This document shows positions 29,740 through 39,074 of a stretch of DNA of 64,000 nt, one piece after another. The stretch comes from Gracilaria gracilis (taxonomy: Eukaryota; Rhodophyta; Florideophyceae; Gracilariales; Gracilariaceae). Numbering within the stretch: position 1 is the first letter of the stretch; each line of letters opens with the position of its first letter. Made by a program: the position numbers and the translations under genes. The DNA is taken from positions 248,001 through 312,000 of the forward strand of contig JARGSG010000030.1 of NCBI GenBank assembly GCA_030374805.1, given 5' to 3'. The notes beneath the pieces were generated by a model that did not search any database, was not told the DNA's origin, and worked only from the letters and a program-made list of their open reading frames with translations.

Positions 29740-32505
29740 ATGTCGTACGGAGGTCGTGGTGGTTTCCACCGTCCTGATCGTTCGGACCAGCCGTCCGCGC
29801 CTGCTGCCGTCCCCCGTCCAACCCAGGCCCAAGTTCTTCGCGATCTTCGCTCCATCGGTGCCGCCACCAGAAACGGTCGTTTCGGCAAGGAAGGTCGCCC
29901 CGTCGATGTCAAAGCCAACTGCTTCCCAGTTGATATTTCAGATCTTGCCCAGCTAGTCACCCACTATGACATCGTCTTCGAGGAGATCGAAGACGAGACT
30001 GACTCCGGCGGTCGTGGCGGTCGCGGCGGTCGCGGTCGCGGTCGCGGCCGCGGCCGCGGTCGCGGCCGTGGCAGGGGCGATCGTGGAGGCGCTCAGCCCG
30101 AACGATTGCTTCCTATCGGTATTGCCACCAAGCTTGTTCGTAGCATCGAGATCGATTACGCTTTCGATTTTGGCAATTCAAAGATTGCTCATGATGGTCG
30201 AAAGAATGCCTACACTGCTTTTCACCCCAACTGGGATTCCGGTCGAAAGCAGTTCCAGGCTCAGTGGGAGGGCAAGAGGTACAAGGTCACCTTCACCATT
30301 ACCAATCAGGTCAACATGGGTGAGCTTTCCCAGTTCATCAATAGGGCTGGCACTGAAGTCCCGCAGGAAGCCATCACTGTTTTGGATATTGCCCTGCGTA
30401 CTTGTCCGCTCCGTGAATGGATATACACCGGCAAAACCTTTGCTGTTCAGCCGCCAACTGCGGACGTTCAGAACCGTATTGGCAGTGGTTGCGAGGCGTG
30501 GGTCTGTTACTACCAGTCTTTCCGTCCAAAAGATAATGGTATGTTCTTGTCCTTTGATGTCAACTACAGTGCGTTCTACACCTCGCAAACCGTGTACGAT
30601 TTTGCCATCGAAGTTCTTTCGTCAGATTCGCCGTTGCAGACCCCGTTGGACAGGCAGAAGATTGCTGAACTGGAGAATGAGCTCCGTGGAGTAAAGGTCG
30701 AGCAGCTCTACGCGCAGGAATCTGAACGCAAGCCCAATGTTGTCAAGAGGCTTACCCAGCAACCAGCTTCGCAAGTCGAGTTCGAGGGTGCGAACGTCCG
30801 CATGTCCGTCGCCCAGCATTTTGAAGAGCTTGGCAGAGCATTGGATCATCCGGATATGCCCTGCATTGATATTTCAGCTGGTAGGAGTCACACTTACATT
30901 CCTTTGGAACTGGCTCGTATCATCCCAGGCCAACGTCGGCGTGCAATGCTTAACCGGGAGATGAAGGAGCGCATGGCCCACATGGCGGCCCAGGCTCCTA
31001 TTTCTCGTATGAGCAGAATTGCTGATATCCTGAAAGACGTCAATACGTCTACCCAAGAGTACCTGGGCGCATTCGGTGTCAAGGTTAACATGAACAAGTT
31101 GTCTGTTCGTGCGCGAGTCTTGGACCCGCCACAGGTTATTCTTGGACAGGATGTTGCCCTGGATCTTGGTACCAACGCTGAAAACGAATATTCGTGGAGC
31201 ATGAAAGATCGTCAGGTGTTCCAGACGGGAGAGCCATTGCTTTCGTGGGGGGTCCTTGTACTTGCAGATTTACAGCAGTTCGACGTGAAACAATTCGTAT
31301 TCGCCGTGATGCACGTGCTCCGTGGTTTCGGAATGCAAGTGGCAAAACCAAGAATCAAATGGAGCCACACGCCGTTGTTGGTTAAAGATATGATTGCGTT
31401 GAAACAAGAAGTAGATAATGATGCCAACGTACCGGGCCCTTGCCAACTGATGATGGTAATTAAGGAGACAACGGCCACCCGAGACTACAACAAGATCAAG
31501 AACGTCAGTGATACTTATCTCGGCATACCATCTCAGTGCGTTGTCTCGAGTCAAGTGAGGCAGCCAACATTGCTGTACTGTCTCAATCTGTGCATGAAGA
31601 TCAATGCGAAGTTAGGAGGTGTCACTGCGCGAATTCCTGGAGATAATTTTTCATGCCTCGGTGATCGCTTTTTGGTCGTGGGCGCAACCGTGTCGCATCC
31701 ATCTCAATTGGAGCAAACCGGTGAGGTTCCGTCTGTTGCGTCTATGGTTGGGAGTTTGGATAAAAGATGCGGTCGATTCGGAGGCGCCATCAGGCTGCAA
31801 GAACCGACTGCCGAAGGTATTCAGGACTTTGGAGCCTTGTTCAGTTCTATCCTAACTCTTTTCCATGCGCATGAAAAGTTCCTTCCAGAGAACATCTTAA
31901 TATATAGAAATGGTGTTGCAGATGGTCAGTTTGCTCGAGTTCTAAAAGTAGAACTCGACGAGGCCCGAAAGGCAGCCATGGAATACGGGCGGCAGAGAAA
32001 TATGCCGGGATATGAACCGAAAATAACCTTCATTGTGATGCAGCGCGGGCATCATATGAGGTTCTTCCCGCAGGAAGACGGACCAAAGGATCTCTCAAAC
32101 AACTGCGTGCCAGGAACCGTCATTGATACGGACGTAACGCATCCACAGCACTATGACTTTTATCTGATCAGTCACAACGGTATCCAGGGCACTTCTCGCC
32201 CCATGCGCTACACAGTGTTGAAGGACGAGATCGGATTTGAACCTGATCAAATTCAGGGTCTTACGTATCGTCTATGTTACTTGTTCACTAGGTGTTCACG
32301 TAGTGTCTCCATGGTCCCAGCTGTGTACTACGCCGACCTACTTGCGGTGAGGGGTCGGGCGTTCTTAGCTGCGCGAAGCTCAGCTCGTCTCGAGCTCATT
32401 CCAGGACAACCTTCTCTTCAGAGCGAAGACCCACTTCCAGCCCAGTTCTCTTCCGGGACTCCTGTACTCCATTCGGATTTGCAAATGCGCTTCTTCTACG
32501 TGTAG
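29740..32505 (+). CDS. Argonaute protein (AGO clade) with altered slicer residues
   Basis: One exon encodes 921 residues. The N terminus has RGG/RG repeats (about residues 87-115), a common site of arginine methylation. PAZ is recognisable by SVAQHFEELGRALDHPDMPCIDI and HTYIPLELARIIPGQRR. MID keeps the 5'-phosphate pocket: RDYNKIKN, IPSQCV and NLCMKINAKLGG carry the Tyr, Lys, Gln and two Lys ligands. PIWI is full length, ending FFYV. Of the four slicer positions, the first Asp (usually ADVTHP) is Thr in GATVSHP, the Glu finger appears kept in AEGIQD, the third Asp (usually YRDGVSEGQF) is Asn in YRNGVADGQF, and the fourth is Asp in YYADLLA. It should bind small-RNA guides but is predicted not to cut targets. 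It would act in silencing without slicing. Confidence 0.92.
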   Translation: MSYGGRGGFHRPDRSDQPSAPAAVPRPTQAQVLRDLRSIGAATRNGRFGKEGRPVDVKANCFPVDISDLAQLVTHYDIVFEEIEDETDSGGRGGRGGRGRGRGRGRGRGRGRGDRGGAQPERLLPIGIATKLVRSIEIDYAFDFGNSKIAHDGRKNAYTAFHPNWDSGRKQFQAQWEGKRYKVTFTITNQVNMGELSQFINRAGTEVPQEAITVLDIALRTCPLREWIYTGKTFAVQPPTADVQNRIGSGCEAWVCYYQSFRPKDNGMFLSFDVNYSAFYTSQTVYDFAIEVLSSDSPLQTPLDRQKIAELENELRGVKVEQLYAQESERKPNVVKRLTQQPASQVEFEGANVRMSVAQHFEELGRALDHPDMPCIDISAGRSHTYIPLELARIIPGQRRRAMLNREMKERMAHMAAQAPISRMSRIADILKDVNTSTQEYLGAFGVKVNMNKLSVRARVLDPPQVILGQDVALDLGTNAENEYSWSMKDRQVFQTGEPLLSWGVLVLADLQQFDVKQFVFAVMHVLRGFGMQVAKPRIKWSHTPLLVKDMIALKQEVDNDANVPGPCQLMMVIKETTATRDYNKIKNVSDTYLGIPSQCVVSSQVRQPTLLYCLNLCMKINAKLGGVTARIPGDNFSCLGDRFLVVGATVSHPSQLEQTGEVPSVASMVGSLDKRCGRFGGAIRLQEPTAEGIQDFGALFSSILTLFHAHEKFLPENILIYRNGVADGQFARVLKVELDEARKAAMEYGRQRNMPGYEPKITFIVMQRGHHMRFFPQEDGPKDLSNNCVPGTVIDTDVTHPQHYDFYLISHNGIQGTSRPMRYTVLKDEIGFEPDQIQGLTYRLCYLFTRCSRSVSMVPAVYYADLLAVRGRAFLAARSSARLELIPGQPSLQSEDPLPAQFSSGTPVLHSDLQMRFFYV

Positions 32506-34629
32506 GTACCTGTTCAGCAAAGTTGCAAACTTGCATTGCGATTGGCGAACGAGAAATGTAACACTCATCAACAAGGTCGTGGCGGGTTATTTATATATTA
32601 TAGTGCTATTGTCCACTTCTATGCTTTCGCTTCCCTTCAATCAGCGGAAACATGGGTTCTCCCGTAATTTCACCACTTGTCTATGACATTCACGGTCAAT
32701 AACAGAATTCACGGCAAGAGAAAATAGTTCAGGATACATCTACTATGTAGTTATTTGTGCTGTCTTGTGTCTCTCTATATGGTGTACACAACATGGTTTC
32801 GACAGGCACGATATGAATTCATTGACGTTGTTCGGATTTTGTCTGATGTACTTGCAAGATTGTGCAGTCACACCACGTGATGGGGAGTGTGGCGACAACG
32901 CCGGAGGACTAGCTTCAAACCTGATTATCCTTGCCTCATCTAGCCTGCATACCTCAAAGGCAGAACGCCTTATGACGAAAAACTGAGGCCATGTTCAAAC
33001 TTCTAAGGTTGCGAAGGTTGCGATTTATTCACTTGAGCAAGTTCCCACCTTCGTACTACAACGGTACCAAGGGTAGTGCTCGCATCTGAGTTCTGGTGCC
33101 ATGTCGATAGTACGCGCTATTTCCATCTCGTGACAGTCCTTCGACCATCATGCATGCATGTCGAATTCCTATTTATGATATCATGCGCCATGTTCCTGAA
33201 ATCTTCTCTCATGTACCAACGGTACCCGCTGAACCGAGTCTTGTGCTCACAACAGAGCACTATTCCTGGGCGAGATATGACCTGGTCTACCTCATTTAAA
33301 CAAACAAGTCTTCCCGGTCTCGATACTAAAAAAACATGAATGCGTGAGACAGAAGTCCATGTACTCTCTGTGCCCATCAAATTCAGTGGTCGGTGGGAAC
33401 AAGTTGTTAACTTCACTAAAACTGCACAAGACGGTTAATCTAACCAACGCAATAGATGTCTTTCTCGGCTGACCGCTGCCAGATTGGGAATCGGGAGTAA
33501 AGCGTGCCTCTTACGACAGGCTCTGGCTAAGTGGCAAATGTGTCATCAATTTCGTTATTCCCATCTCGGCTGAAGTGAGGGAATGATCCAAATTCCTTCG
33601 ACTGTTGGCTTGCAGCTGCTAGGCTGCGCAAATATGAAGTTGCCTGTAGTCTGCAACTTCGCCAACGTTCGGAGAACTACCAAGCGTACATCCTTCTCTA
33701 CCACCGAGAGGTATAGCAAACACCCACCATGCACCGTACTCGGTGGGGAGTACTATTTTCCATGCTTCCCGACACTTCATTTTCTTCACTATCTTCTGCA
33801 AAGGCGTTTGGCCCCTTGCTCTCACAAAAACGTCGGTTGGGAAAACAAGAACCTCCCTGTGAACGCAACTTGGCTAGCGTTTGAACAACTACATCCTTTT
33901 CCACGACTTAGAATCGTACAATGGGGACAGCAGGCGTGTACGCGGCATAGATCATAGTTGAGCTTCTTGGACGAGCTTTTACAATGCTCGTCCAAGAAAG
34001 TGAAATGTCGTCGCCATCTTCCTGCAAACATCCATACTTATATGCCTTACTTCCATCAAGAACTCAGTCAACAAAACTTCCTCTGTGACGGCCCACCAAA
34101 GTCCATAATCAACTTTCCATTCACCCAAATTGGGGCGATCACCGACAATTGTCGAACAGCAACAACTGCACATTTCACAATGCATCGGTTCGGAAACGGT
34201 TTCGTACACAAAGCTCAAAACCCGCAACGAATTCTTTCGGCTTTGGCTGGAAATGGTACAACGGTACGACAGAGAGCAACTTACCAATGGTATCGAAGGT
34301 AGACGCATCGTCATTATTTTTTCCTCAACAGAAACACGGGCCTGTACTTCTGTGCTTCACCCACCCAGAATAGAGCGCGATCAACGATGTATACTACTCT
34401 CTCTGATAAGAACAAGCAACCACGCTATAAGCGGAATATGCTCAAATCACATAGACTCAGTCTAGAACATGTGAGTTTCCTTACTATATAGACCATATGA
34501 TGCAACACATGTTTACCAGATAACGAATCCGGGTCTTCTGGTGTTCCAGCATTTATGACATTGCACGGCATGTAAGTGTCATCGACTGCCAAAGCTTATG
34601 CGAAGTGATTCCAGCGTCACCTAGCGTGG
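32506..34629. other. 2.1-kb stretch without a supported gene
   Basis: It contains two TACC..GGTA palindromes (33065, 33214) and a hairpin (33963). Short open frames on both strands show no motifs. A poorly conserved or intron-rich gene could be hidden here. Confidence 0.35.
33963..34000. repeat. Inverted repeat with 13-14-nt arms
   Basis: CTTCTTGGACGAGC and GCTCGTCCAAGAAAG surround a nine-base TTTTACAAT loop. Confidence 0.75.
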
Positions 34630-34965
34630 TCATATTTCCCCAACGTGTGTGAGATGATTTTCCAGATTATCAGAGAAGGCAATGATTTCGCCCAAGTCGA
34701 CGAAGTAAGAGCGGTGTTGAACATCCTTGAAGTGTAACAAGATCTCGTTGGCATACCGCAAACAATTTTTGATGAGAATGAGGGTATATACTACATGGCG
34801 TGCACATCGCGAAGCGATAAGCCAGTAGTTTCGACAATCTGCGAGTGCGTCAAATTCCCAACAGTGCATCTCAATCATACCCAGTACTTTCACCAGCAAG
34901 CATAACATGGGTGCAATGAGCGTACTGAGTACGGCGGTGTCACCAAGGTAGTCAAGAAGAGACAT
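34630..34965 (-). CDS. Possible 111-residue protein, unknown
   Basis: An ATG-initiated frame begins MSLLDYLGDTAVLSTLIAPM and continues with helical, Leu-rich sequence and an acidic end. The composition resembles an alpha-helical repeat or F-box-like protein but nothing diagnostic is present. It lies 100 bases from the 3' end of the adrenodoxin reductase gene on the same strand. Confidence 0.3.
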   Translation of the reverse strand: MSLLDYLGDTAVLSTLIAPMLCLLVKVLGMIEMHCWEFDALADCRNYWLIASRCARHVVYTLILIKNCLRYANEILLHFKDVQHRSYFVDLGEIIAFSDNLENHLTHVGEI

Positions 34966-35065
34966 GCTTCTTTGCCCAAGGATATGATCATCTACTGCCT
35001 TAAGCCACTTCTTGAAGGGCTAACTCTCTGGAAGCAGGTTCATTTCTTTCCAAGACTGATGACTG

Positions 35066-36460
35066 TCATCTCTGAGACTTCAAAACGCCAGGCGACGGTT
35101 GATTTGCAACCTGCAGCATTTCCTGAACTGTTTCAAGCTTTACGCGACCACCATTTCTACCATAGCGTTGCGCCCGTCCTCTTTCCACAGCATCAATATT
35201 CTCCCATCCTTCCCAAGTAACATACTTCACACATTCTTCTTCGAGTAAATTGAGTATTCCAGGCAGCTCAGAGTTCCGTGATGGAGGGTCTGAAAGTGCA
35301 CTGATGAGGGTTTCAGCGTCCCACTTGTTGTCACCAATGATTCCAGAGCCTTTCCCATTCGCCCATCCAACTCTCAGCTCCGGACCTTTTCCTCCAACAT
35401 ATCCCAGACTAAGAAATGTCGCACCAAAACGCTGTTCCACATCGTCTTGTACATCTAAAAGATCGGCTTGGTTGCATTGCGGGTGATTCCGTTTCAATCG
35501 CACTTTTACATGACCATCGGCGGCATCAAACGAATGAACGGATTTTAAAAACTCGAGGCGTAGTATAGCACTGCCGTGGACCTCGTGATAATGCAGCTGA
35601 GCAGACTTAATATCGACAGTTCTTTCTAGCAAAATCTTCAACATAGACTTCTTCGCTCTGGGGAGCTGAGCAGAATCGAAATCTCTTTGCACAAGGGCGT
35701 GATCACAAGCGGTGACAATAGCTGGAATCTTGGTAACGACTTCTCGCAAAGCTGGAGTAGTCCATGAAGCACCCACGGGACTTTTGCGACCGAACAAAGT
35801 GACGGATTTGACAGGCGATTGGGATAGAAACTCAAGCGCAGATTGTGAAATGTCGGTGTCATACAAGTCCTGCACGGGGCGGAGTAAGAGGCGAGCAACA
35901 TCAATTGCAACGTTGCCCACTCCTATGACAGCAACTTGATCAGCAGACTTCAAATCGCGGTAAATACTGGTCGAAAGTGAATTCGGAAGCGATGTGCCAC
36001 ACACATCGGGGTGGCCATTCATCCAGAACACAAAATCTTGTGCGCTATAAACAAACCGAGAAGGGATGGAAACATCAGTAAGACCTCGTGGATGTGCGGC
36101 ACCGGTGGCATACACGCTCAAATCATACAAGTCGTCCAGCCGTTTCGGCGTGATTAAGTGGCGTTCATGCACTGGGACGTTGCCGAAAAAGTTGATTCTG
36201 TGGCGGTTTGTGCGAATGAACGAAGAAAACTGGTTGATCACGTTCTTTGTGGCCGGGTGATCGGGCGACACGCCGTATCGAACGAGCCCGAAGGGCACGG
36301 GAAGCGCCTCGATGATGTCGATGGTACATGTTGGGAAGCGTTTTAGAAGCGACTGCGCCGCGTAAATGCCGGCCGGTCCGGCTCCGACAACCGCCGCACG
36401 CATGTGGAGAAGCCGCCGAGCAGACGCGGGCGCAATGATGGTCGGGGCGGCGAGACGCAT
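35066..36460 (-). CDS. NADPH:adrenodoxin/ferredoxin oxidoreductase, mitochondrial
   Basis: From the ATG at 36460 the protein has 464 residues, the usual length. The leader MRLAAPTIIAPASARRLLHMR is Arg/Ala-rich without acids, as expected for mitochondrial import. The FAD fold starts with AAVVGAGPAGIYAAQ, followed by PFGLVRYGVSPDHPATKN, a hallmark of the family. The NADPH fold carries VAVIGVGNVAIDVARLLL. The C-terminal GWANGKGSGIIGDNKWDAE closes the FAD site. The enzyme passes electrons from NADPH to mitochondrial ferredoxin, needed for Fe-S cluster assembly and heme A synthesis. The frame is open another 130 codons upstream, but that part lies in the shared promoter and has low-complexity composition. 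It is divergent from the small heat-shock gene. Confidence 0.92.
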   Translation of the reverse strand: MRLAAPTIIAPASARRLLHMRAAVVGAGPAGIYAAQSLLKRFPTCTIDIIEALPVPFGLVRYGVSPDHPATKNVINQFSSFIRTNRHRINFFGNVPVHERHLITPKRLDDLYDLSVYATGAAHPRGLTDVSIPSRFVYSAQDFVFWMNGHPDVCGTSLPNSLSTSIYRDLKSADQVAVIGVGNVAIDVARLLLRPVQDLYDTDISQSALEFLSQSPVKSVTLFGRKSPVGASWTTPALREVVTKIPAIVTACDHALVQRDFDSAQLPRAKKSMLKILLERTVDIKSAQLHYHEVHGSAILRLEFLKSVHSFDAADGHVKVRLKRNHPQCNQADLLDVQDDVEQRFGATFLSLGYVGGKGPELRVGWANGKGSGIIGDNKWDAETLISALSDPPSRNSELPGILNLLEEECVKYVTWEGWENIDAVERGRAQRYGRNGGRVKLETVQEMLQVANQPSPGVLKSQR

Positions 36461-36612
36461 GAGCCGGGGGCCGACTTGCGTGTGTAGCCATACCTGCGCA
36501 TCACATCTGATGCGCCTCCGGGATAGCCTTCTGATTGGACAGCGTCCGCCCTGTAGATTTTTTGGAAAGCCCAACCAATCAGACGCGCACGCGTGAGCAC
36601 TTTGAAACGTCG

Positions 36613-36627
36613 CGAAGCTTCGCGAAA
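36613..36627 (+). promoter_or_regulatory. Heat-shock element
   Basis: CGAAGCTTCGCGAAA matches nGAAnnTTCnnGAAn exactly: three inverted 5-bp units for a heat-shock factor trimer. It lies about 240 bases upstream of the TATA box of the Hsp20 gene. Confidence 0.75.
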
Positions 36628-36854
36628 CGTCGCGGAATGCGCCAGGGAGATAGTCGCCGATTGCGCTTTCGCTGCCATCGTGGGTGATTTCCACGACGAC
36701 ACCAATCTCTGGGACTTGTATCGTCTTGATCGTCTTCATTGTCTTTCCAAATATTATTCGCGGCAATTCTACATTCTTCCAGAACGCTGTTTCGCTCCTC
36801 ATTTTCGCCTGCCAACATGAGCGTCTGCCGGAGCAAGTCGCCGTCAACACCGTC

Positions 36855-36861
36855 TATAAAA
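36855..36861 (+). promoter_or_regulatory. TATA box of the small heat-shock gene
   Basis: TATAAAA lies 128 bases upstream of the start codon at 36989, implying a leader of about 100 bases that is rich in CA and short on G, as often seen in heat-shock mRNAs. Confidence 0.65.
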
Positions 36862-36988
36862 GCAGCGTGATCGCCGCCACCTTCTCCCACATCCCATCTA
36901 CACTCAACTCACACACACCAATCCCACAACAACACAACTCTCAAACCGACTTCTCAACTACATTCAACCGTTCTTGAACTCTTCAAAA

Positions 36989-37432
36989 ATGGTCATGTAC
37001 ATCACACCTTTCGACATTCCGAGCTTCACCTTCTTCGAGATGGATCCGTGCGTTCAGCGCAAAGCCAAACCGACCGCCACCGAGATGAGCCCCGCCGCGC
37101 ATACACATCAGCCGAATGACAAGCAAACCGTTCTTCAGGTTGACTTACCGGGTGTGCAGAAGGAACAGGTGTCTGTTGAAGTGAATGGTAACAAACTAAC
37201 AGTTACCGGGAAGAGGAATAGATTCAACAACGATTCCGCGGATAAGGCCGACAAACAGGCCGACGACGATGCCGCAGAGGAACGCACCCCTGTTGTCTAT
37301 AAGAGGACTTTTACTCTGGCGCGTAATGTTGACGTGGCGGCTGTCAGCGCCGAAAGCTTTGAGAATGGAGTTCTGACCCTTGTCGTTCCTAAGAAGGAGC
37401 AAACTCCACCGAGGAAGATCGCTATTGAGTGA
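36989..37432 (+). CDS. Small heat-shock protein (Hsp20 / alpha-crystallin)
   Basis: 147 residues from ATG in the context AAAAATGG. The alpha-crystallin domain runs from about residue 40: VLQVDLPGVQKEQVSVEVNGNKLTVTGKR, an acidic Asp/Ala-rich loop, YKRTFTLARNVDVAAVSAESFENGVLTLVVPK, and the end RKIAIE, whose I-x-I motif mediates oligomer contacts. The short N-terminal arm (FDIPSFTFFEMDPC) is aromatic-rich as in class I cytosolic sHsps. No targeting peptide is seen. It is an ATP-independent holdase for unfolding proteins. A heat-shock element upstream supports induction by heat. Confidence 0.93.
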   Translation: MVMYITPFDIPSFTFFEMDPCVQRKAKPTATEMSPAAHTHQPNDKQTVLQVDLPGVQKEQVSVEVNGNKLTVTGKRNRFNNDSADKADKQADDDAAEERTPVVYKRTFTLARNVDVAAVSAESFENGVLTLVVPKKEQTPPRKIAIE

Positions 37433-37580
37433 TTCCGTTTCGGTTCTCACTGTCGTGGTTTCGATTGGTCAAATTTTCAAGGTGTACCGAACGCGACTCT
37501 ATAGTGTCCACTAGTAATTGATAGTAAGTTACCTAGAGCAATAAAAAGGTTGCGCGCAGCCGGCTAGCCACATTTTTGTT

Positions 37581-38529
37581 CTAAACATTTTGTGCTCCTC
37601 CCGTGTTTCCATGCTTTTGTCTGATGATGTACGCCTGCTCTTCATAGTCCCACTGAATATTCTTCACCATCTTTAGCCCATCAAGAATTGTAGACGACCA
37701 CTGGAAGAAGTTAATTCGGCGAACGAAAAAGGGCCCATCACTAATAACACAAAAAACGGCACACTCCATACAGAAGAGGAGAGTTTGGCGTCCTTCCAGG
37801 TCCAGTTCCTTCAGAGTGTCTAGTGTCGGCGAAGCAATCTCACATGTTACTATCCTTCCGGGAGAACCCAGATCATTTGCTAACCAAGACCAGGGTTGAG
37901 ATTGAATGTCAGGCTTGTGGGGCAAAATGGATTTCAAAAGAAACACATTCAAGTTCTATTCTCAAGATGGGCTGCAAACCACGGTGGCTCTTGACAACCG
38001 TGATAGTCCAACATACTAGTCTCTCTGAACGCTGAGGTTTCGACCAGATCTCATTGATCGTCACATTAGCGTGCAAGTTGCCGCAGTTTTGTAGCACCGA
38101 TTCTGCCACAGCCTCATATCCAAGCAATACTTCTGCATCACGACCGGCAAACAGCAGTTAGTTGGGCAAAAGAATTTCTCCTCTAGCATACGAAACCGCG
38201 TGATAATCTGGAGACTATCAACAAGATTCGGATACATATTCATGGCTCCATTCAACTGTTCCTTGTTCCAGACAAAGACCTGTCTGAGATTCGCATCGAT
38301 CCACTTCAAGCCACTGGATCATGTCTTAGAGGCCTCATTAGCACTTTACTTACGCCCCACAATATGTATCAGCTCCTTAGAGCCTTCGGGAATCTACGTC
38401 AATCGTTACACGGCCAGCTCGGCCAGCTTTCTTTCCGGGGAAGGCCATCATGAATGACACGTTGGGGACAATCATCGCGATGTATCTCAGCGCTTGAACA
38501 TTTGACGATGACGAGGAGGCGTAAAACAT
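37581..38529 (-). CDS. Unresolved multi-exon gene or decayed gene
   Basis: Protein-like sequence runs along the minus strand but changes frame. Well-supported last segments are QVLLGYEAVAESVLQNCGNL...SKPQRSERL (about 38033-38145) joined over a GTATGT...AATAG intron to LNVFLLKSILPHKPDIQ... ending at 37581; the latter includes SPTLDTLKELDLEGRQ, which resembles a leucine-rich repeat. Upstream pieces are KWIDANLRQVFVWNKEQLNG near 38290 and SSSSNVQALRYIAMIVPN near 38500. Introns of 59-67 nt with canonical ends can connect some but not all pieces; in other places plain frameshifts would also do. It may be an F-box/LRR-like gene or its pseudogene. Outer limits are approximate. Confidence 0.4.
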
Positions 38530-39074
38530 GCATACGTTTTCTCCGGTCAATATCTCGTGACTTTGTCACACACGGCCCATTTGTTTACTCGACTGTAGCT
38601 GGAATCCTTCGCTGAGGGGAGCGCAAACTTTTGTTCAAAATGGAGCCCTTTAATTCTCACGGGTTGTCTCGTCTAGAGTACATGAGTATGAAGTAAGAGG
38701 GATTAGAGGGCTGACCATAGACGGGTTCTGACAGAAACTGGGAAGTTTTCATCGCATGAAGAAGATCTAGTTGTAACGAAGGAACAATTCTACAACTGGA
38801 GGCGGTCTTAAAGCCGTTTATTAAATTACAGTTGAGCAATTACGCTGTACCCTGGTGCCTTCGCTCTTCAACGCTCCATCGTGAGCAACCACCAGTTTAC
38901 ATTTTTGGGGTGGCGATGCATTATAGCTTCATTCGCCCATGATGATACCTTCTGAGAGCAACATTCTTTGGATTTGAATACTGGTCACAGACAGCAATCT
39001 GAACCAGGTAATTTGTTATGTTCACCTTCGCTCCTTCATACCCCTTACTCGTAGTGACAAAGATAAGTTACGAA

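Larger units (their letters stand above)
36461..36988. promoter_or_regulatory. Bidirectional promoter region, reductase / small heat-shock protein
   Basis: This 528-bp region separates two divergent starts. It holds a heat-shock element and a TATA box on the Hsp20 side, listed separately. A second partial element (TTCCAGAA) lies at 36777-36784. Confidence 0.6.
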
